Source: Planctomycetaceae bacterium
Lineage (GTDB): Bacteria > Planctomycetota > Planctomycetia > Planctomycetales > Planctomycetaceae
DNA: 61,307 nt
NCBI GenBank assembly: GCA_015485495.1
Contig: WFTL01000145.1
Coordinates: 1-61,307, forward strand
Reading direction: 5' to 3'
The position numbers and the translations under genes are program-made. Under the pieces are notes generated by a model that saw nothing but the letters and a program-made list of their open reading frames with translations, was not told the origin of the DNA and made no database searches. Below, one piece after another: positions 1-10,399 of the stretch. Numbering within the stretch: position 1 is the first letter of the stretch; each line of letters starts with the position of its first letter.

Positions 1-126
1 GGGCAGGGCGCTGCTGCAGATGGTGTCCGGACGGCAGAATCTTCGCAACCGGCAGAGATTCTGCAGTCGGACCCGTCAGTGTTTTTGCAATCCGTCGAGA
101 TCGTTCGAGTGGCCGAGACCGGCTGA
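1..126 (+). CDS. C-terminal end of an unidentified protein (truncated by window start)
   Basis: The first frame is open from base 1 to a TGA at 124-126 and encodes 41 residues ending in VEIVRVAETG. The start lies outside the window. No family is recognisable from this fragment. It lies on the same strand as the following DUF1598-type gene, 156 bases upstream of that gene's preferred start. It could also be a chance open frame, because GC-rich DNA leaves many frames open. Confidence 0.35.
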   Translation, partial: GQGAAADGVRTAESSQPAEILQSDPSVFLQSVEIVRVAETG

Positions 127-282
127 CCGGCAGGTTGTGGAATCGGGGGAAATTTCTTGACGCTGCGTTCGGGCTGGACGATGCTGATCGACAGGCACTG
201 TCGTGTCCGGCGTCGTTGTGCGCCGATGTCCGCCGATGCTTCGTTTCCGTTTGGGGCCTGCGGCCCGACAAGGTCAGTTCAT

Positions 283-1956
283 ATGAGTTCCTTTGTTCAA
301 TCGGCTGTCGGAAAAGCGGTCTCCTCTGTCGTGGCGATGGTCGTGGCTGCGGTATCCGCTTCGGACGTGCTTCCGGCCGGAGAACCGGTTCCGGGACCGG
401 CGGATGCGAAGATGAAACGGATCGCAGCGCGGGCCGCCGCTGAAAACGGGGATTTCGCAGCTGCTGCCGCCTGGATTCGCGATGCGTCCCGGCTTTCAGG
501 AGACACGGCGACTGCGGAACGGGCCGAACAGGTGATGCAGGGCCTGCAGGGGGGATCTACGGGAGCGGATTTCGGTCCGCTGATGGATCTCATCCGGGAA
601 CAGACGTCGCCGCCGGCCCGCTGGGTGGATGACGATGGCGAAGGCGGCAGCATGACTCCCTTTGAGCAGGGAGTGTTCGTTGGAGGTCCCGCGATGCTGG
701 CGTCCGTCCTGATCGGGTTCGACGACAGCCGACTGGATCGTGTGGCGGAAGCCGTTCGCCGGGCCAGCCGCAATCGGGATGTGCATCAGCCGTCGTCGCT
801 GCGGCTGGTGTCGCTGTCACGTCTGCAGGAACGCGTGTCCCGCATGCTGGATGCCGGCGAAGAAATTTCAGACGACCTGCGCCATCTGGCCGGGCTGTCA
901 CGCGTGGAATACCTGTTCGTGTATCCGGAATCCGGAGAGGTGGTGATCGGCGGACCGGCGGCGGACTGGCAGGCGGATGAGACCGGGCGCGTGCTGAGTG
1001 TGTCCGACGGCCGTCCGGTGCTGCGGCTGGATGATCTGGTTGTTCTGGCACGCACGTTTTCGCCGGACGGTCCCGGTTTCTTCCGCTGCAGCATCGATCC
1101 GCAGCAGCAGCAGGTGCGGGCCGTGGAACAGTTCGTTTCCGAACACCGCCGATCGCTGACGAAGCGGAATGTGGCGGAATTCACCCGGCACCTGGAACAG
1201 ACGCTGGGACTGCAGAACGTTCTGGTCAGCGGAATCCCGCGGGATTCCCGGGTCGCTCAGGTGATTGTCGAAGCGGACTACCGCATGAAGCAGATCGGAA
1301 TCGGTCAGGTCGACGGGGTTCCGGGAATGGACAGCTATTTCGATCTGCTCTCGGCGAAAGAACAGCGCCGGGGGGGCAGCGTGGAAGCGCTGCGGTGGTG
1401 GATGGCCACCGGCTACGAAGCGGTTCGGATGTCGCCGGCGGGGACGGCCTTCGCCTTCACAGGCCGGTCCGTGCGGTGTCTGTCGGAAGATCAGATCGTG
1501 AACGCGGACGGATCCCGTACGGCCACGGGAAAAGCGGAGGGCGCCAATGCGAGGTTCGCTCAGCAGTTCACCGAACATTTTCCCGAACTGGCCCGCCAGG
1601 ATCCGGTCTTCGCCGATCTGGAGAACATTTTCGATCTGGCTCTTACAGCGGCTCTGATTCAGCGCGACGAAAAACTGGCACACGTTTTGAATGCGGGTGC
1701 GTTTCGGGAAGGAGGCACATGGCAGCATGAATCGGTGCCCGTTCCCGACAGGCTGATGACGGCCGCCGCATTTCGAATCTACTCCGGACGCCATCTGGTG
1801 ATTCAGGTGGCCGGAGGAGTGCGCGGCGATATGGCCATGCTGGCCCGCAGCCCCCGTCGATTCCCCGTCGATTCCCGGCTCGACCACGTGGCGGACATCG
1901 CCACGCCGCTGGGACAGGACCGGTCTCGCTGGTGGTGGGACGCTGCCGAGCCGTGA
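283..1956 (+). CDS. DUF1598 domain-containing protein
   Basis: A protein of 557 residues. I chose the ATG at 283 because it is followed by a secretion-type N terminus (hydrophobic VVAMVVAAVSAS at about residues 16-27); the frame is also open upstream to a TTG at 157, which would add an uncharacteristic Cys/Arg-rich extension. Around residues 367-460 it has the features I associate with DUF1598: an EALRWW motif, a Tyr-rich turn, a LSEDQIVNADG-like segment, and the TG..EG...FAQQFTEHFPELA...PVFADL pattern. The family is, to my knowledge, found in Planctomycetes and its function is unknown. The likely location is the cell envelope or outside the cytoplasm. There is no obvious operon partner; cysH follows 243 bases downstream. 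Confidence 0.75.
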   Translation: MSSFVQSAVGKAVSSVVAMVVAAVSASDVLPAGEPVPGPADAKMKRIAARAAAENGDFAAAAAWIRDASRLSGDTATAERAEQVMQGLQGGSTGADFGPLMDLIREQTSPPARWVDDDGEGGSMTPFEQGVFVGGPAMLASVLIGFDDSRLDRVAEAVRRASRNRDVHQPSSLRLVSLSRLQERVSRMLDAGEEISDDLRHLAGLSRVEYLFVYPESGEVVIGGPAADWQADETGRVLSVSDGRPVLRLDDLVVLARTFSPDGPGFFRCSIDPQQQQVRAVEQFVSEHRRSLTKRNVAEFTRHLEQTLGLQNVLVSGIPRDSRVAQVIVEADYRMKQIGIGQVDGVPGMDSYFDLLSAKEQRRGGSVEALRWWMATGYEAVRMSPAGTAFAFTGRSVRCLSEDQIVNADGSRTATGKAEGANARFAQQFTEHFPELARQDPVFADLENIFDLALTAALIQRDEKLAHVLNAGAFREGGTWQHESVPVPDRLMTAAAFRIYSGRHLVIQVAGGVRGDMAMLARSPRRFPVDSRLDHVADIATPLGQDRSRWWWDAAEP

Positions 1957-2199
1957 TCCGGAACGCCGGCTTTCGGGACGGCCGCAGCGGCCGGAAAGAA
2001 CGTGGCTTCCGTCTGCGGGAACCGGTCTGTCCGGCCTTGCGCGGCCGCACGGGACCCGTTATCATCCCCGCCTCTGAACCAGAAGTGCCGGGGCGTCCTG
2101 CGGCTGCCGGGTGCGGAACGGTGTGTTCTGCAGGACCCGGAGCGACCTGATTCGATCGCTCGGATGCACCGGCACGGCCGTTTTCCTGGACGGACGAAC

Positions 2200-2991
2200 A
2201 TGCCAGCGCTGTCACAGGCGGATCTGATCGACCTCAATCACAGGTTCGAGGAAAGAACTCCTCAGGAACTGCTGCAGTGGGCTCACGAACTGTTTGGAGA
2301 CCGCCTGGCGGCTCTGTCTTCCATGCAGCGGGCCGGCAGTGTGATCTGCCACATGCTGCATACGATTCCCATTCGTATTCCCGTGCTGTTCGTGGACACG
2401 GGCGTGCTGTTCGAAGAGTCTCTGGAAACACGGGACCGGATCGCCCAGGAGTACAATCTGGAAATCCGGACGCTGACTCCGGAAAAGACGATGGAAGAAC
2501 AGACGGCCGAACTGGGGGTTCTGTATCTGTCCCCGGACGGGCAGAAACAGTGCTGTGAGCTGCGGAAGTCGGCGCCACTGGATGCTGTTCGGGACGACTA
2601 CGATGCTCTGATCGGCAGCCTGCGACGAGCCGATGGCGGACAGCGGGGAAGCTGTCCGATCGTGTCTGTCGACCCGCGTCTGAATGTGCTGCGCATCAAT
2701 CCTCTGGTGAACTTTTCTGATGAACAGATGGATGCGTACGTGGCAGAACACGATGTGATCATCAATCCGCTGCACCATCAGGGATACGCGACCATCGGCT
2801 GCAATCGGTGCACCACCCCTGTCATGCCCGGTGAACCGCGGCGGGCCGGACGCTGGCGGCACCTGGGACCGTGGTCCGTGTACTGCGGCATCAATCCCAC
2901 CGATCTGGATCCCTCCAGCTCTCCCTCGATCGAACTCTCTCAGGATCTCATCGATCGCATCCTGGGACGCACGACTGATTACATGATCTGA
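2200..2991 (+). CDS. cysH: Assimilatory (phospho)adenylyl-sulfate reductase, Fe-S type
   Basis: A protein of 263 residues of the PAPS/APS reductase family, which reduces activated sulfate to sulfite in cysteine synthesis. The start is the ATG at 2200, since the longer frame upstream (from 2002) has no family-like sequence. Visible features are the LFVDTG nucleotide-binding region, an SCPI-VDPR segment, a CC pair (Cys118-Cys119) and a CxxC pair (Cys201, Cys204). Together these four cysteines are the [4Fe-4S] signature of the plant/bacterial APS-reducing branch. Cys229 in YCGIN fits the C-terminal catalytic cysteine. This predicts use of APS rather than PAPS, though some Fe-S members accept both. 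The gene stands alone here; the sulfate-activating enzymes are not in the window. Confidence 0.85.
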   Translation: MPALSQADLIDLNHRFEERTPQELLQWAHELFGDRLAALSSMQRAGSVICHMLHTIPIRIPVLFVDTGVLFEESLETRDRIAQEYNLEIRTLTPEKTMEEQTAELGVLYLSPDGQKQCCELRKSAPLDAVRDDYDALIGSLRRADGGQRGSCPIVSVDPRLNVLRINPLVNFSDEQMDAYVAEHDVIINPLHHQGYATIGCNRCTTPVMPGEPRRAGRWRHLGPWSVYCGINPTDLDPSSSPSIELSQDLIDRILGRTTDYMI

Positions 2992-3239
2992 CGAGTTCTG
3001 AGTGCGTGCGGGAGACGGGAAAGGCAGTATTTCAGGGAGGCGTGCGCGCTGTGCGCCTGAATGGAGAGAACAGGCTTTCTGAGAAGACTGTGAAGATTAT
3101 GGCGGATTCCTGTGATATTCGGACGAAGCACTTGAAACGGGGGTGTTGGCTCGGCAAGGATCGGCGTGGGCCGTACTGACGCGTTCCGCCCTGCGATTCG
3201 CAGATTTGCGGGCAGGGATATTTCGGGTGACTGCACGCG

Positions 3240-4760
3240 ATGGATCCGAATCTGCTTGCGTTTCTGGTGGCTTTTATCGCCAGCGCAGCGACATCACCTC
3301 TTCTGGCGGCCATGGCGCGCCGGTTCGGTATCGTTGATCGACCGGACAATCATCGGAAACTGCACGGCCGTCCGATTCCCATGGTGGGTGGTCCGGTCAT
3401 TCTGCTTTCCGGGATCACAGCGCTGGCCACGACACTGTGGCTGCATCCCCAGGTGCTGCGGGACAGCCGGGGAGACACCGCATTTCTGGTGTGTCTGCTG
3501 ATATCCAGTCTGGTCATTGTCGCGCTGGGACTGATTGATGACCGTTTCGGACTGCGGGGGCGGCAGAAGCTGGCCGGACAGATTCTCGCGGCACTCATCA
3601 TGCTGGGGGCCCACATCACCATCAGTCGGGTGACGGTGTTTGGCTACGTGATCGAATTTGGCCATTTTGCGCCTCTTGTCACCCTGGTCTGGGTTCTGGG
3701 AGCGATCAACGCTCTGAACCTGATCGACGGGGTGGACGGGCTGGCCAGCACGACAGGAATCGTGCTGAGTCTCTCGATTGCGGCGGTGACCTATGTGTTG
3801 GGAGGGCGGCAGGACGGCCTGCTCGTGGCTCTCATGCTGGCGGGAACTCTGAGTGGGTTTCTGATTCACAATTTTCCGCCGGCCAGGATGTTTCTGGGGG
3901 ATTCCGGAAGCATGCTCATCGGACTCATTCTGGGCGCGATCGCACTGAAATCTTCGATCAAGAGTGTCGGCGCGGCGACGCTGATCATGCCGACGGCCAT
4001 CTGGGCGATTCCGCTTTTCGATGTGTCGATGGCCATCATCCGCAGAAAACTGACCGGGCGGAGCATTTATTCGACGGACCGGGGCCATCTGCATCACTGT
4101 CTGGAACGCAGGGGGCATGCGGGTTCGAGGCTGCTGCTGGTGGTCGGGTCTCTGTGTGCTCTGACGGGTCTGGGAGCGATTGCCGGGTCGGCCATGGAAA
4201 ACGAAGTCCTGACACTGGTTGTCATGGCCACGGCGCTGTCCCTGCTCGTTGTGACCCGATCTTTCGGGCACACGGAAATGGGGCTGGTCCGCAACAGAAT
4301 TCTGCGGCTGGCCGGATCGATGATCCCCCGGCCGACCGGCGGTGGTGAGCAGATGGCCGAACAGGTGCATCTGAACGGCAACCACGACTGGGAACGGCTG
4401 TGGATCACGCTCAAGGAGTTCGCGTCACGTTTCGGCATGGATCGCGTGGAACTGATGGTCAGTCTTCCTTCTCTGGGTGAGGAGTATCATGCGGCGTGGC
4501 GTCGGGATTCCCGGGCGGAAGACCACGAAGCGTGGAAATCTGAGATTCCTCTGGTCGTCGATGAACGGCGCGTCGGTTCGATTCGGGTTCAGGGAGCGCC
4601 GGGTGCCGGTTCCATATGTGCCTGGATGAGTGAACTGATTGGGGGGCTGCAGGCTTTCGAAGACGAACTGATTCTGCTGATTCGCGAACTGTATCGCGAG
4701 CAGGAAACTCAGACGCCGACGGAACCTGCAGAAGCAACCGCCCTTTCGGACACGCTCTGA
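3240..4760 (+). CDS. Polyprenyl-phosphate HexNAc-1-phosphate transferase, MraY/WecA family
   Basis: A multi-pass membrane protein of 506 residues that should transfer a sugar-1-phosphate (commonly GlcNAc-1-P) from its UDP form to undecaprenyl phosphate, starting lipid-linked glycan assembly at the inner membrane. Visible motifs are DNHRKLHGRPIP near the N terminus, the Asp pair at 100-101, NLIDGVDGLA with Asp163, FLGDSGS with Asp221, and a HLHHCL motif at 283-288. The membrane core ends near residue 350. The remaining 150 residues form a soluble tail that is longer than in ordinary WecA and was not recognised. This is the first gene of the polysaccharide locus. Substrate identity is inferred from the family only. 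Confidence 0.85.
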   Translation: MDPNLLAFLVAFIASAATSPLLAAMARRFGIVDRPDNHRKLHGRPIPMVGGPVILLSGITALATTLWLHPQVLRDSRGDTAFLVCLLISSLVIVALGLIDDRFGLRGRQKLAGQILAALIMLGAHITISRVTVFGYVIEFGHFAPLVTLVWVLGAINALNLIDGVDGLASTTGIVLSLSIAAVTYVLGGRQDGLLVALMLAGTLSGFLIHNFPPARMFLGDSGSMLIGLILGAIALKSSIKSVGAATLIMPTAIWAIPLFDVSMAIIRRKLTGRSIYSTDRGHLHHCLERRGHAGSRLLLVVGSLCALTGLGAIAGSAMENEVLTLVVMATALSLLVVTRSFGHTEMGLVRNRILRLAGSMIPRPTGGGEQMAEQVHLNGNHDWERLWITLKEFASRFGMDRVELMVSLPSLGEEYHAAWRRDSRAEDHEAWKSEIPLVVDERRVGSIRVQGAPGAGSICAWMSELIGGLQAFEDELILLIRELYREQETQTPTEPAEATALSDTL

Positions 4761-4969
4761 CCCCCGGTCGTTCGGAACCTGCCGATTTGCCCGCGGCCCG
4801 CGCGTTTCCTGCGAACAGCCGGTTCTGCTGAGAACACCGCCGGCATTCCCGGAATTCACCTGGATTCGCTTCGGTGAAGCCGGCGGGCGGATTACGCTGG
4901 CGGCCATGAAAGAATCCGTCGCTGTGGTCGGCGGATTCCGTGCGGAGCCATGTGTGAAAAGGTGGTGAT

Positions 4970-7534
4970 TTGTCCGGGATGTCGCGATTCGTCCGGGTTG
5001 CCGATGCCGGTGCCGCGGTGGCTGTGCTGGCCACGGTCTGCGCGGTTCCCTGGATCCACGGGGGAACGATTCCGCTGGCCCGGGCCGTGCTGCTTGTCGG
5101 AGCGGTCGCAGCGGGCAGTCTGAGTCTGGCGGCCTGTCTGCTGCGCCCGCGGCAGACCGCTTTTCCGACTGTCGCGTTTCCTCTGGGGGCCATCGTCGCG
5201 GTCGGCGTCATTCAACTTCTTCCGGTTCATGCGCCGCTGGTCCGTCAGATGGTCCATGCGGTGCAGGCCGACCTGCGTCACGAGCTGCCGGAAACCTCCG
5301 ATGAACAACTGGCCGTTCGAACGGCGTCCGCCGCCGACACGCGGCTGGTGACCGCTCAGTTCATGGCTCTGATGCTGCTGGCGGCTGTCGCCGCGGAACA
5401 GTTTCGGTCGGTCCGCGCCGCTGCGGCGGCTCTTGTTGTGTGCACAGCGAATGCGGTCGTTTTGTCCACGGCTGCGCTGGGACAGATGTTTCGATCGGAG
5501 CTGCTGCTGATTCGTTCGGAGTGGTGGACCGGGGACGGGCATCCGTTCGGAACCTTCGTCAATCCCAACAACGCGGCCGGCTGGCTGGGTCTGGGCCTGG
5601 CCTGTGCAGTCGGACTGCTCATTCTGCTGGTGCGAGAGCGTCATGTTCCGATGCCGCTGTCGGTGTCCGGAAGCAGTCTGCGGCAGCGGATGCTGCAGTC
5701 TGTCGTCGGCCTGACGGGCGGTCAGGTGGCGGCTGCGTTCGCTGTCGTCCTGATCGCCTGCGCCATCGTGGCCACGCGTTCTCGCGGAGCCATGCTGGTG
5801 TGTGCGGCGGCCTTTGTGATCGTGTTCATGGCCCGCAGCGATCGGCGGCGCCTGCCGGGCGCCGCGGCGGCCGTCGTTGCGGCGGCCGTGTCCGTGATCG
5901 GCCTGATGTGGTTTCTGAATCTCAGTCGGATCGCCACGGTGGAACTGGGCACGCTTCTGAATGAGCCTTCCGGCGTGTCGCGGCGGCTGCAGCACTGGCG
6001 GGATTCCCTGGAGTCGGTCCGCGATTTTCCGGTGTTCGGCACCGGACTGGGAGCCTACCGGTACGCCACGCTGCCCTATCAGAGCCGGAACGGTGAGCTG
6101 TGGTTTCGGAATGCCGACAATCAGTACGTGGAGTTTCTGGTGGAAGCCGGCATTGTGGGGCTGCTGGCATTTCTGATGACCGGAATGCCTGTTCTGTTTC
6201 AGTCGATTCGTGTTCTGCGCCGGGCGGTCAGCGGAGGCATCGATTCGGGGATGGAATCGCTGGCTGTGGTTCCTGCATTCGCCGTTCTCATTCAGGCCGG
6301 AATGGCGCTGTTCGATTATGGAGGTGCGCTGCCGGCCGCTTCGTCGCTGTTCGTCATACTGGCCGCCATGTTTCCTTCCGTGGTGGAAGAACGCGCTGGT
6401 TATCAGGGGGAGCGAGCGGCACCAGGACGACTGGCCAAAGCCGGAATGCTGGCGGCATTGACCATCGGGACGGGAACGTTCGTGTTCGACCACCTGGCCG
6501 CGCAACGCTGTTATGCCGACGCGATTCAGCTTGTGCACATCGCGCAGCAGCCGCTGTCTCAGGAACTGCTGGACGCCCGGCGTCGTCTGCTGCAGGCAAC
6601 GCAGGTGCATCTGGAGGATCGTCCCGACGACCTGGAGGCTCACGAGACCATTTCCCGGCTGAAGGACGATCTGCTTCGGTCGCAGTTTCTTCGGGGCCTG
6701 CCGGGAGTGACGGATGCCGCCGTCATGGAGCGGCTGTGGCCGGCCACCGGCAGTCTGGCGGTGCGCCGCCGGATCGACTCTTTGTCGGATCAGCCGGAAC
6801 TGCAGCAACATCTCAGAAACGTCCTGGCCGAACAGGTGCGCCGGTCGGGGATCGTGGAGCACTGTCACCGGGTGATCCTGGCGGCGCCGCTGGCGGCGCC
6901 GGTGGTTCGCCGGGCCGCACTCTGGGCAGGCGCAGCTCGTGATCCCGCAGCCGCCGGTCTGGTGACTCGGTGTCGGTTTCTGGAGCCTGCCGGGGGGCGA
7001 ACGGTCATGCAGCTTGCGGAGCTGGCTTTGAGAGACGGCCGACCGGAGGCGGCAGAGGCCCTGTTCCGCCAGGCTCTGGAGGCCGAAGCGGGCCTGCGTG
7101 GAGCCATTCTGACGGCGTATTCTCTGGCCGGACAGGAGGACGCGGGGTTTTCGCTTTTTGGTCCGGAAACGTATGAAGACGCGGTGGTGGCGATGCGGGA
7201 GGCTGGCCGGTCGGTTCTGCAGCGGCTTGCTCAGATTGCTGCGGACCGGTGGCAGGAGCCGGATTCTGCACCGTCGATTCGGACGCAGCACCTGCGGGCC
7301 GAACACCTGCAGACTGTCGGCCGCTGGGAACAGCGCGCGGCCTGGCTGGAACGGTGCGTTCAGTGGAATCCGGACAGTGTGTTTTTCCACACGCAGCTGG
7401 CGGTGAACCATCGGCAGCTCGGACGGCTGTCGCAGTCTCTGGCGGAATGGCGGGAAGTTCTGCGGCTGAAACCGGACGATCGGTCGGCTCAAAGAGGCAT
7501 TTCGGAGCTGAAACGGCTTCTGAAAGACGACTGA
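4970..7534 (+). CDS. O-antigen ligase-like membrane protein with TPR-like C-terminal region
   Basis: A protein of 854 residues. The TTG at 4970 follows AAGGTGG at a good distance; an ATG nine bases later (4979) is equally possible. Residues 1-510 carry about a dozen hydrophobic segments and the large polar loop typical of the Wzy/WaaL superfamily, including a FGTFVNPNNAAGWLG-like segment and ADNQYVEFLVEAGIVGLLAF, both close to O-antigen ligase motifs. The C-terminal third is soluble and helical with repeating A/L patterns ending in a tetratricopeptide-like segment (RLSQSLAEWREVLRLKPDDRSAQ). The role is polymerising or ligating lipid-linked glycan repeats at the periplasmic face. A second Wzy/WaaL-like gene lies at 28699, so which is polymerase and which ligase is open. 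Confidence 0.75.
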   Translation: MSGMSRFVRVADAGAAVAVLATVCAVPWIHGGTIPLARAVLLVGAVAAGSLSLAACLLRPRQTAFPTVAFPLGAIVAVGVIQLLPVHAPLVRQMVHAVQADLRHELPETSDEQLAVRTASAADTRLVTAQFMALMLLAAVAAEQFRSVRAAAAALVVCTANAVVLSTAALGQMFRSELLLIRSEWWTGDGHPFGTFVNPNNAAGWLGLGLACAVGLLILLVRERHVPMPLSVSGSSLRQRMLQSVVGLTGGQVAAAFAVVLIACAIVATRSRGAMLVCAAAFVIVFMARSDRRRLPGAAAAVVAAAVSVIGLMWFLNLSRIATVELGTLLNEPSGVSRRLQHWRDSLESVRDFPVFGTGLGAYRYATLPYQSRNGELWFRNADNQYVEFLVEAGIVGLLAFLMTGMPVLFQSIRVLRRAVSGGIDSGMESLAVVPAFAVLIQAGMALFDYGGALPAASSLFVILAAMFPSVVEERAGYQGERAAPGRLAKAGMLAALTIGTGTFVFDHLAAQRCYADAIQLVHIAQQPLSQELLDARRRLLQATQVHLEDRPDDLEAHETISRLKDDLLRSQFLRGLPGVTDAAVMERLWPATGSLAVRRRIDSLSDQPELQQHLRNVLAEQVRRSGIVEHCHRVILAAPLAAPVVRRAALWAGAARDPAAAGLVTRCRFLEPAGGRTVMQLAELALRDGRPEAAEALFRQALEAEAGLRGAILTAYSLAGQEDAGFSLFGPETYEDAVVAMREAGRSVLQRLAQIAADRWQEPDSAPSIRTQHLRAEHLQTVGRWEQRAAWLERCVQWNPDSVFFHTQLAVNHRQLGRLSQSLAEWREVLRLKPDDRSAQRGISELKRLLKDD

Positions 7535-7788
7535 TGGTTCCGGCCGTCTGGGCCGCCGGCCATGTGTCGGAAGCGGGACAATGCAGCGCATCCCGACTTT
7601 CTTTCCCGGTTTTGCTCAGACAGTGGGGGAATTCCCTGAGTCGTCATGGATTCGGTGGGATGACCCGGTAAGAATCGGCGACGACGGAAAATCCGCCCGG
7701 GCCGCACGAGAGCGGGCCGCATGTCCGGCTGCGATCGGGATCGGGTCCGGCAGATTTCGGGGTCAGAAGAGAACGGAACAGAACACCC

Positions 7789-10152
7789 ATGTCGATGCAG
7801 CATATTCCTGAGGGGCAGTGGCTGACGCTGGACAGTCCGGCTCAGGATGATCATCGGTTCGATGTCTGGGGCTTCATTCGGCGCCGCAAATCGATCGTCA
7901 TCGTTCTGGCCCTGATTGGCGCCGGGCTGGGGTATTTTCTGTACCAGCAGCAGGTGCCGCTGTACCGGTCTTATGTTCGCATCGAGATCATTCATCAGGC
8001 CAGTGATCGTCTGTTCGATGGTCTGCTTGGCGACGACGTGCTGGAAGATGCCACGTATGTCATTCCGAGTTCCGATGTGCTGGGGCCGGCGTGTGAACGT
8101 CTGCAGGCTGCTCGTCTGAAGACACTGCAGGGGCTGGACCGGGATGAAGCGATCGGGTTCATTCGAGACACGCTGGGAATCGAACAGCTTTCTCAGGGAG
8201 TGATCGAACTTCAGTACGACGGCACCGATCCGGCTGATACTCCGGTGATCGTCAATGCGATTGCTGAAGAATACATCTCCCGGCAGAAGGGCACGTTCGA
8301 ATCCGAATCCGAAAAGCTCAGCCGGCTGCTCGACACGGACCGTCGGGATGTGGAGCGCAAACTGCGCGAAGCGGAACAGGAATACGCGGATTTCATGAAG
8401 GGGGCGGCGCTGCTGTCCAGCGGCAGTTCCACCAATCAGGCCCGCTCCCGACTCAATGCACTCAGCCAGCAGATCGCTGAACTCGACATCGAAGAAGCGC
8501 AGCTGCGTTCGCGTCTGGAAATCATGGATCGGTATCTTGAGGATGACACGCAGCGGGAAGCACTCCTGCTGCTCATCGGCAAAGATATCGATCGCGAGAA
8601 GGAAGAGCAGGCCTACCAGCGTCTGGATCCCCACGTGCTGCATCAGCAGAAACTGTCCGACGCTCTGCTGCCGTGGGTTCTGGAAGCGGAAACGCTGAGG
8701 CAGAAGGTGGGGCCGGGACATCCGCGGCTGATCGCCATGGAAAAACGCATTGCCAGGATTCGTGAAGAATTCGCTCGAATCAATGAGATGATTCCTGAAC
8801 CGGAACCGCCGAAAGAAGAACAGGAAATCGACTATCTGGCGATGTACCGGCGCAGCCTGGAACACGAACTCAGCGAACTGACGACGCAGAAGGCCGAACT
8901 GGAAAAAATGGCCGCTGAAGCGCTCCGGGACGCCCACGTTGTGCAGAACGATGAACAGACGGAGCGGATTCTTCGGCGACGGGTCGAATCGCTGCAGGAT
9001 CAGTACGATGCGATCACCAGCCGGATCGAGGAAACGGAAGTCACGGCCGGTATGAGCGGTGTTCATGCGGAACTCATCGAACCGGCCCGATACGGGCGTC
9101 TGGTGTACCCGAAGCTGATTCAGTTTCTGGGGATCGGCGGTCTGCTGGGAGGCCTGCTGGGGCTGGGACTGGGATACATCGTGGAACTGGCGGACAGCAG
9201 TTTTCGCAAACCGGAAGAAATCATTCGGGAGTTCGGGCTGCCGATTCTGGGACACATTCCCTTCATGAAGGAACGCCGCCTGAAAGCGGCCCGCAGCGAT
9301 GCGTTCGGCGGTCTGGATCGGATCGTCGTGACGGCCCATCTGCCGCGGTCGCGGCCTGCGGAAGCCTATCGTTCAGTGCGAACGGCCATCTGTTTCAGCG
9401 TGGCCGGCGACGCGCATCGGGTGATTCAGGTGACCAGCCCGGCCGCCGGAGACGGAAAGTCGACGCTGGCGGTCAATCTGGCGGTTTCTCTGGCTCAGTC
9501 CGGAAAAAAGACCATTCTTGTGGAAAGCGACTTCCGGCGTCCCAAAGTGCATCGTATCTGCGGGGTCGCCAACGATGTCGGCATTGTCGACGTGCTGCGG
9601 GGCCGCGCGGAACTGACGGATGTTATTCAGGAGCTGGCCGTGGATGAACTGTCCGTTCTGCCCTGTGGCCGGATGCCACGCGATCCGTCGGAACTGCTGA
9701 CGCGTCCGGAATACGAATCGCTGCTGGAAGTTCTGCGGGACAAGTTCGATTATGTGGTTGTCGACACTCCGCCGGTGCTGGTGGTGACGGATGCCTGCAG
9801 TGTGGCTCCCCGGGCCGATGCGGTGATCGTCTGCATGCGTCTGGGACGTCACACACGAGATTTCGGCCGACGGGCTTTCGATCAGCTTCGTGATGTCGGT
9901 GCCAACGTCGTGGGCATCGTGATCAATGGTGTCGAAGAATCGGACGCCTACGGATACGGCAGCTACAGCTATTCCGATTACAGCCGCTCCTATGGCCGCG
10001 CCGCATACACCTATGCGTACGCGGACGGTCATGAAGCCTACTTCGAGGAAGACGAGGAGACGGTGCCTGTCAAGCGGCTGATTTCCGTACCGGATGAAGC
10101 GGTATCCGGCGGGAACGGTGCCGCGGAGCGGCCTGGGGCGCCGGACGTATAG
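7789..10152 (+). CDS. Polysaccharide co-polymerase / tyrosine autokinase (Wzc/GumC-Etk type)
   Basis: A protein of 787 residues controlling chain length and export of surface polysaccharide. The N-terminal Wzz domain has a membrane segment at about 34-52. A long charged coiled-coil periplasmic region follows (about 170-430), then a second, Gly-rich membrane segment (about 443-465), and a cytoplasmic BY-kinase domain. Walker A is PAAGDGKST with Lys557 and Walker B is YVVVDTPP near 660. The Walker A' motif reads LVESDFRRP, so the first Asp of the usual DxD is Glu. The tail from about residue 719 to 755 carries ten tyrosines, the expected autophosphorylation cluster. No cognate low-molecular-weight phosphatase or outer-membrane exporter is visible in the window. 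Confidence 0.9.
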   Translation: MSMQHIPEGQWLTLDSPAQDDHRFDVWGFIRRRKSIVIVLALIGAGLGYFLYQQQVPLYRSYVRIEIIHQASDRLFDGLLGDDVLEDATYVIPSSDVLGPACERLQAARLKTLQGLDRDEAIGFIRDTLGIEQLSQGVIELQYDGTDPADTPVIVNAIAEEYISRQKGTFESESEKLSRLLDTDRRDVERKLREAEQEYADFMKGAALLSSGSSTNQARSRLNALSQQIAELDIEEAQLRSRLEIMDRYLEDDTQREALLLLIGKDIDREKEEQAYQRLDPHVLHQQKLSDALLPWVLEAETLRQKVGPGHPRLIAMEKRIARIREEFARINEMIPEPEPPKEEQEIDYLAMYRRSLEHELSELTTQKAELEKMAAEALRDAHVVQNDEQTERILRRRVESLQDQYDAITSRIEETEVTAGMSGVHAELIEPARYGRLVYPKLIQFLGIGGLLGGLLGLGLGYIVELADSSFRKPEEIIREFGLPILGHIPFMKERRLKAARSDAFGGLDRIVVTAHLPRSRPAEAYRSVRTAICFSVAGDAHRVIQVTSPAAGDGKSTLAVNLAVSLAQSGKKTILVESDFRRPKVHRICGVANDVGIVDVLRGRAELTDVIQELAVDELSVLPCGRMPRDPSELLTRPEYESLLEVLRDKFDYVVVDTPPVLVVTDACSVAPRADAVIVCMRLGRHTRDFGRRAFDQLRDVGANVVGIVINGVEESDAYGYGSYSYSDYSRSYGRAAYTYAYADGHEAYFEEDEETVPVKRLISVPDEAVSGGNGAAERPGAPDV

Positions 10153-10326
10153 ACCGGCCTGGCGGTCCGGACCGTGTCCTGACCGAGAACAACCGAGGCA
10201 ATCCGGCCTGGCGGGCGTAGAATCTGGCAGCGTGCCTGCTGCTTCCGGCCGCATTCGACTTCGACTGTGAGCCCCTGTCCGCAGGCGACCACACGATCGG
10301 CGGCAGAATGCATGCGGCAGATCGAC

Positions 10327-10399
<73 letters not shown>

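Noticed and set aside
154-182. TTGACG and GATGCT with 17-base spacer upstream of the DUF1598 gene as a promoter
   Set aside because: The -35 box is good but the -10 box matches only three of six positions.
3038-3058. Hairpin AGGCG...CGCCT after cysH considered as a terminator
   Set aside because: Stem is short with wobble pairs and is not followed by a T run.
4892-7591. Very long minus-strand open frame (899 codons) opposite the O-antigen ligase-like gene
   Set aside because: Composition is dominated by Arg, His, Gln and Pro, no domain is recognisable, and the plus strand has a clear membrane-protein pattern. Typical antisense shadow in GC-rich DNA.
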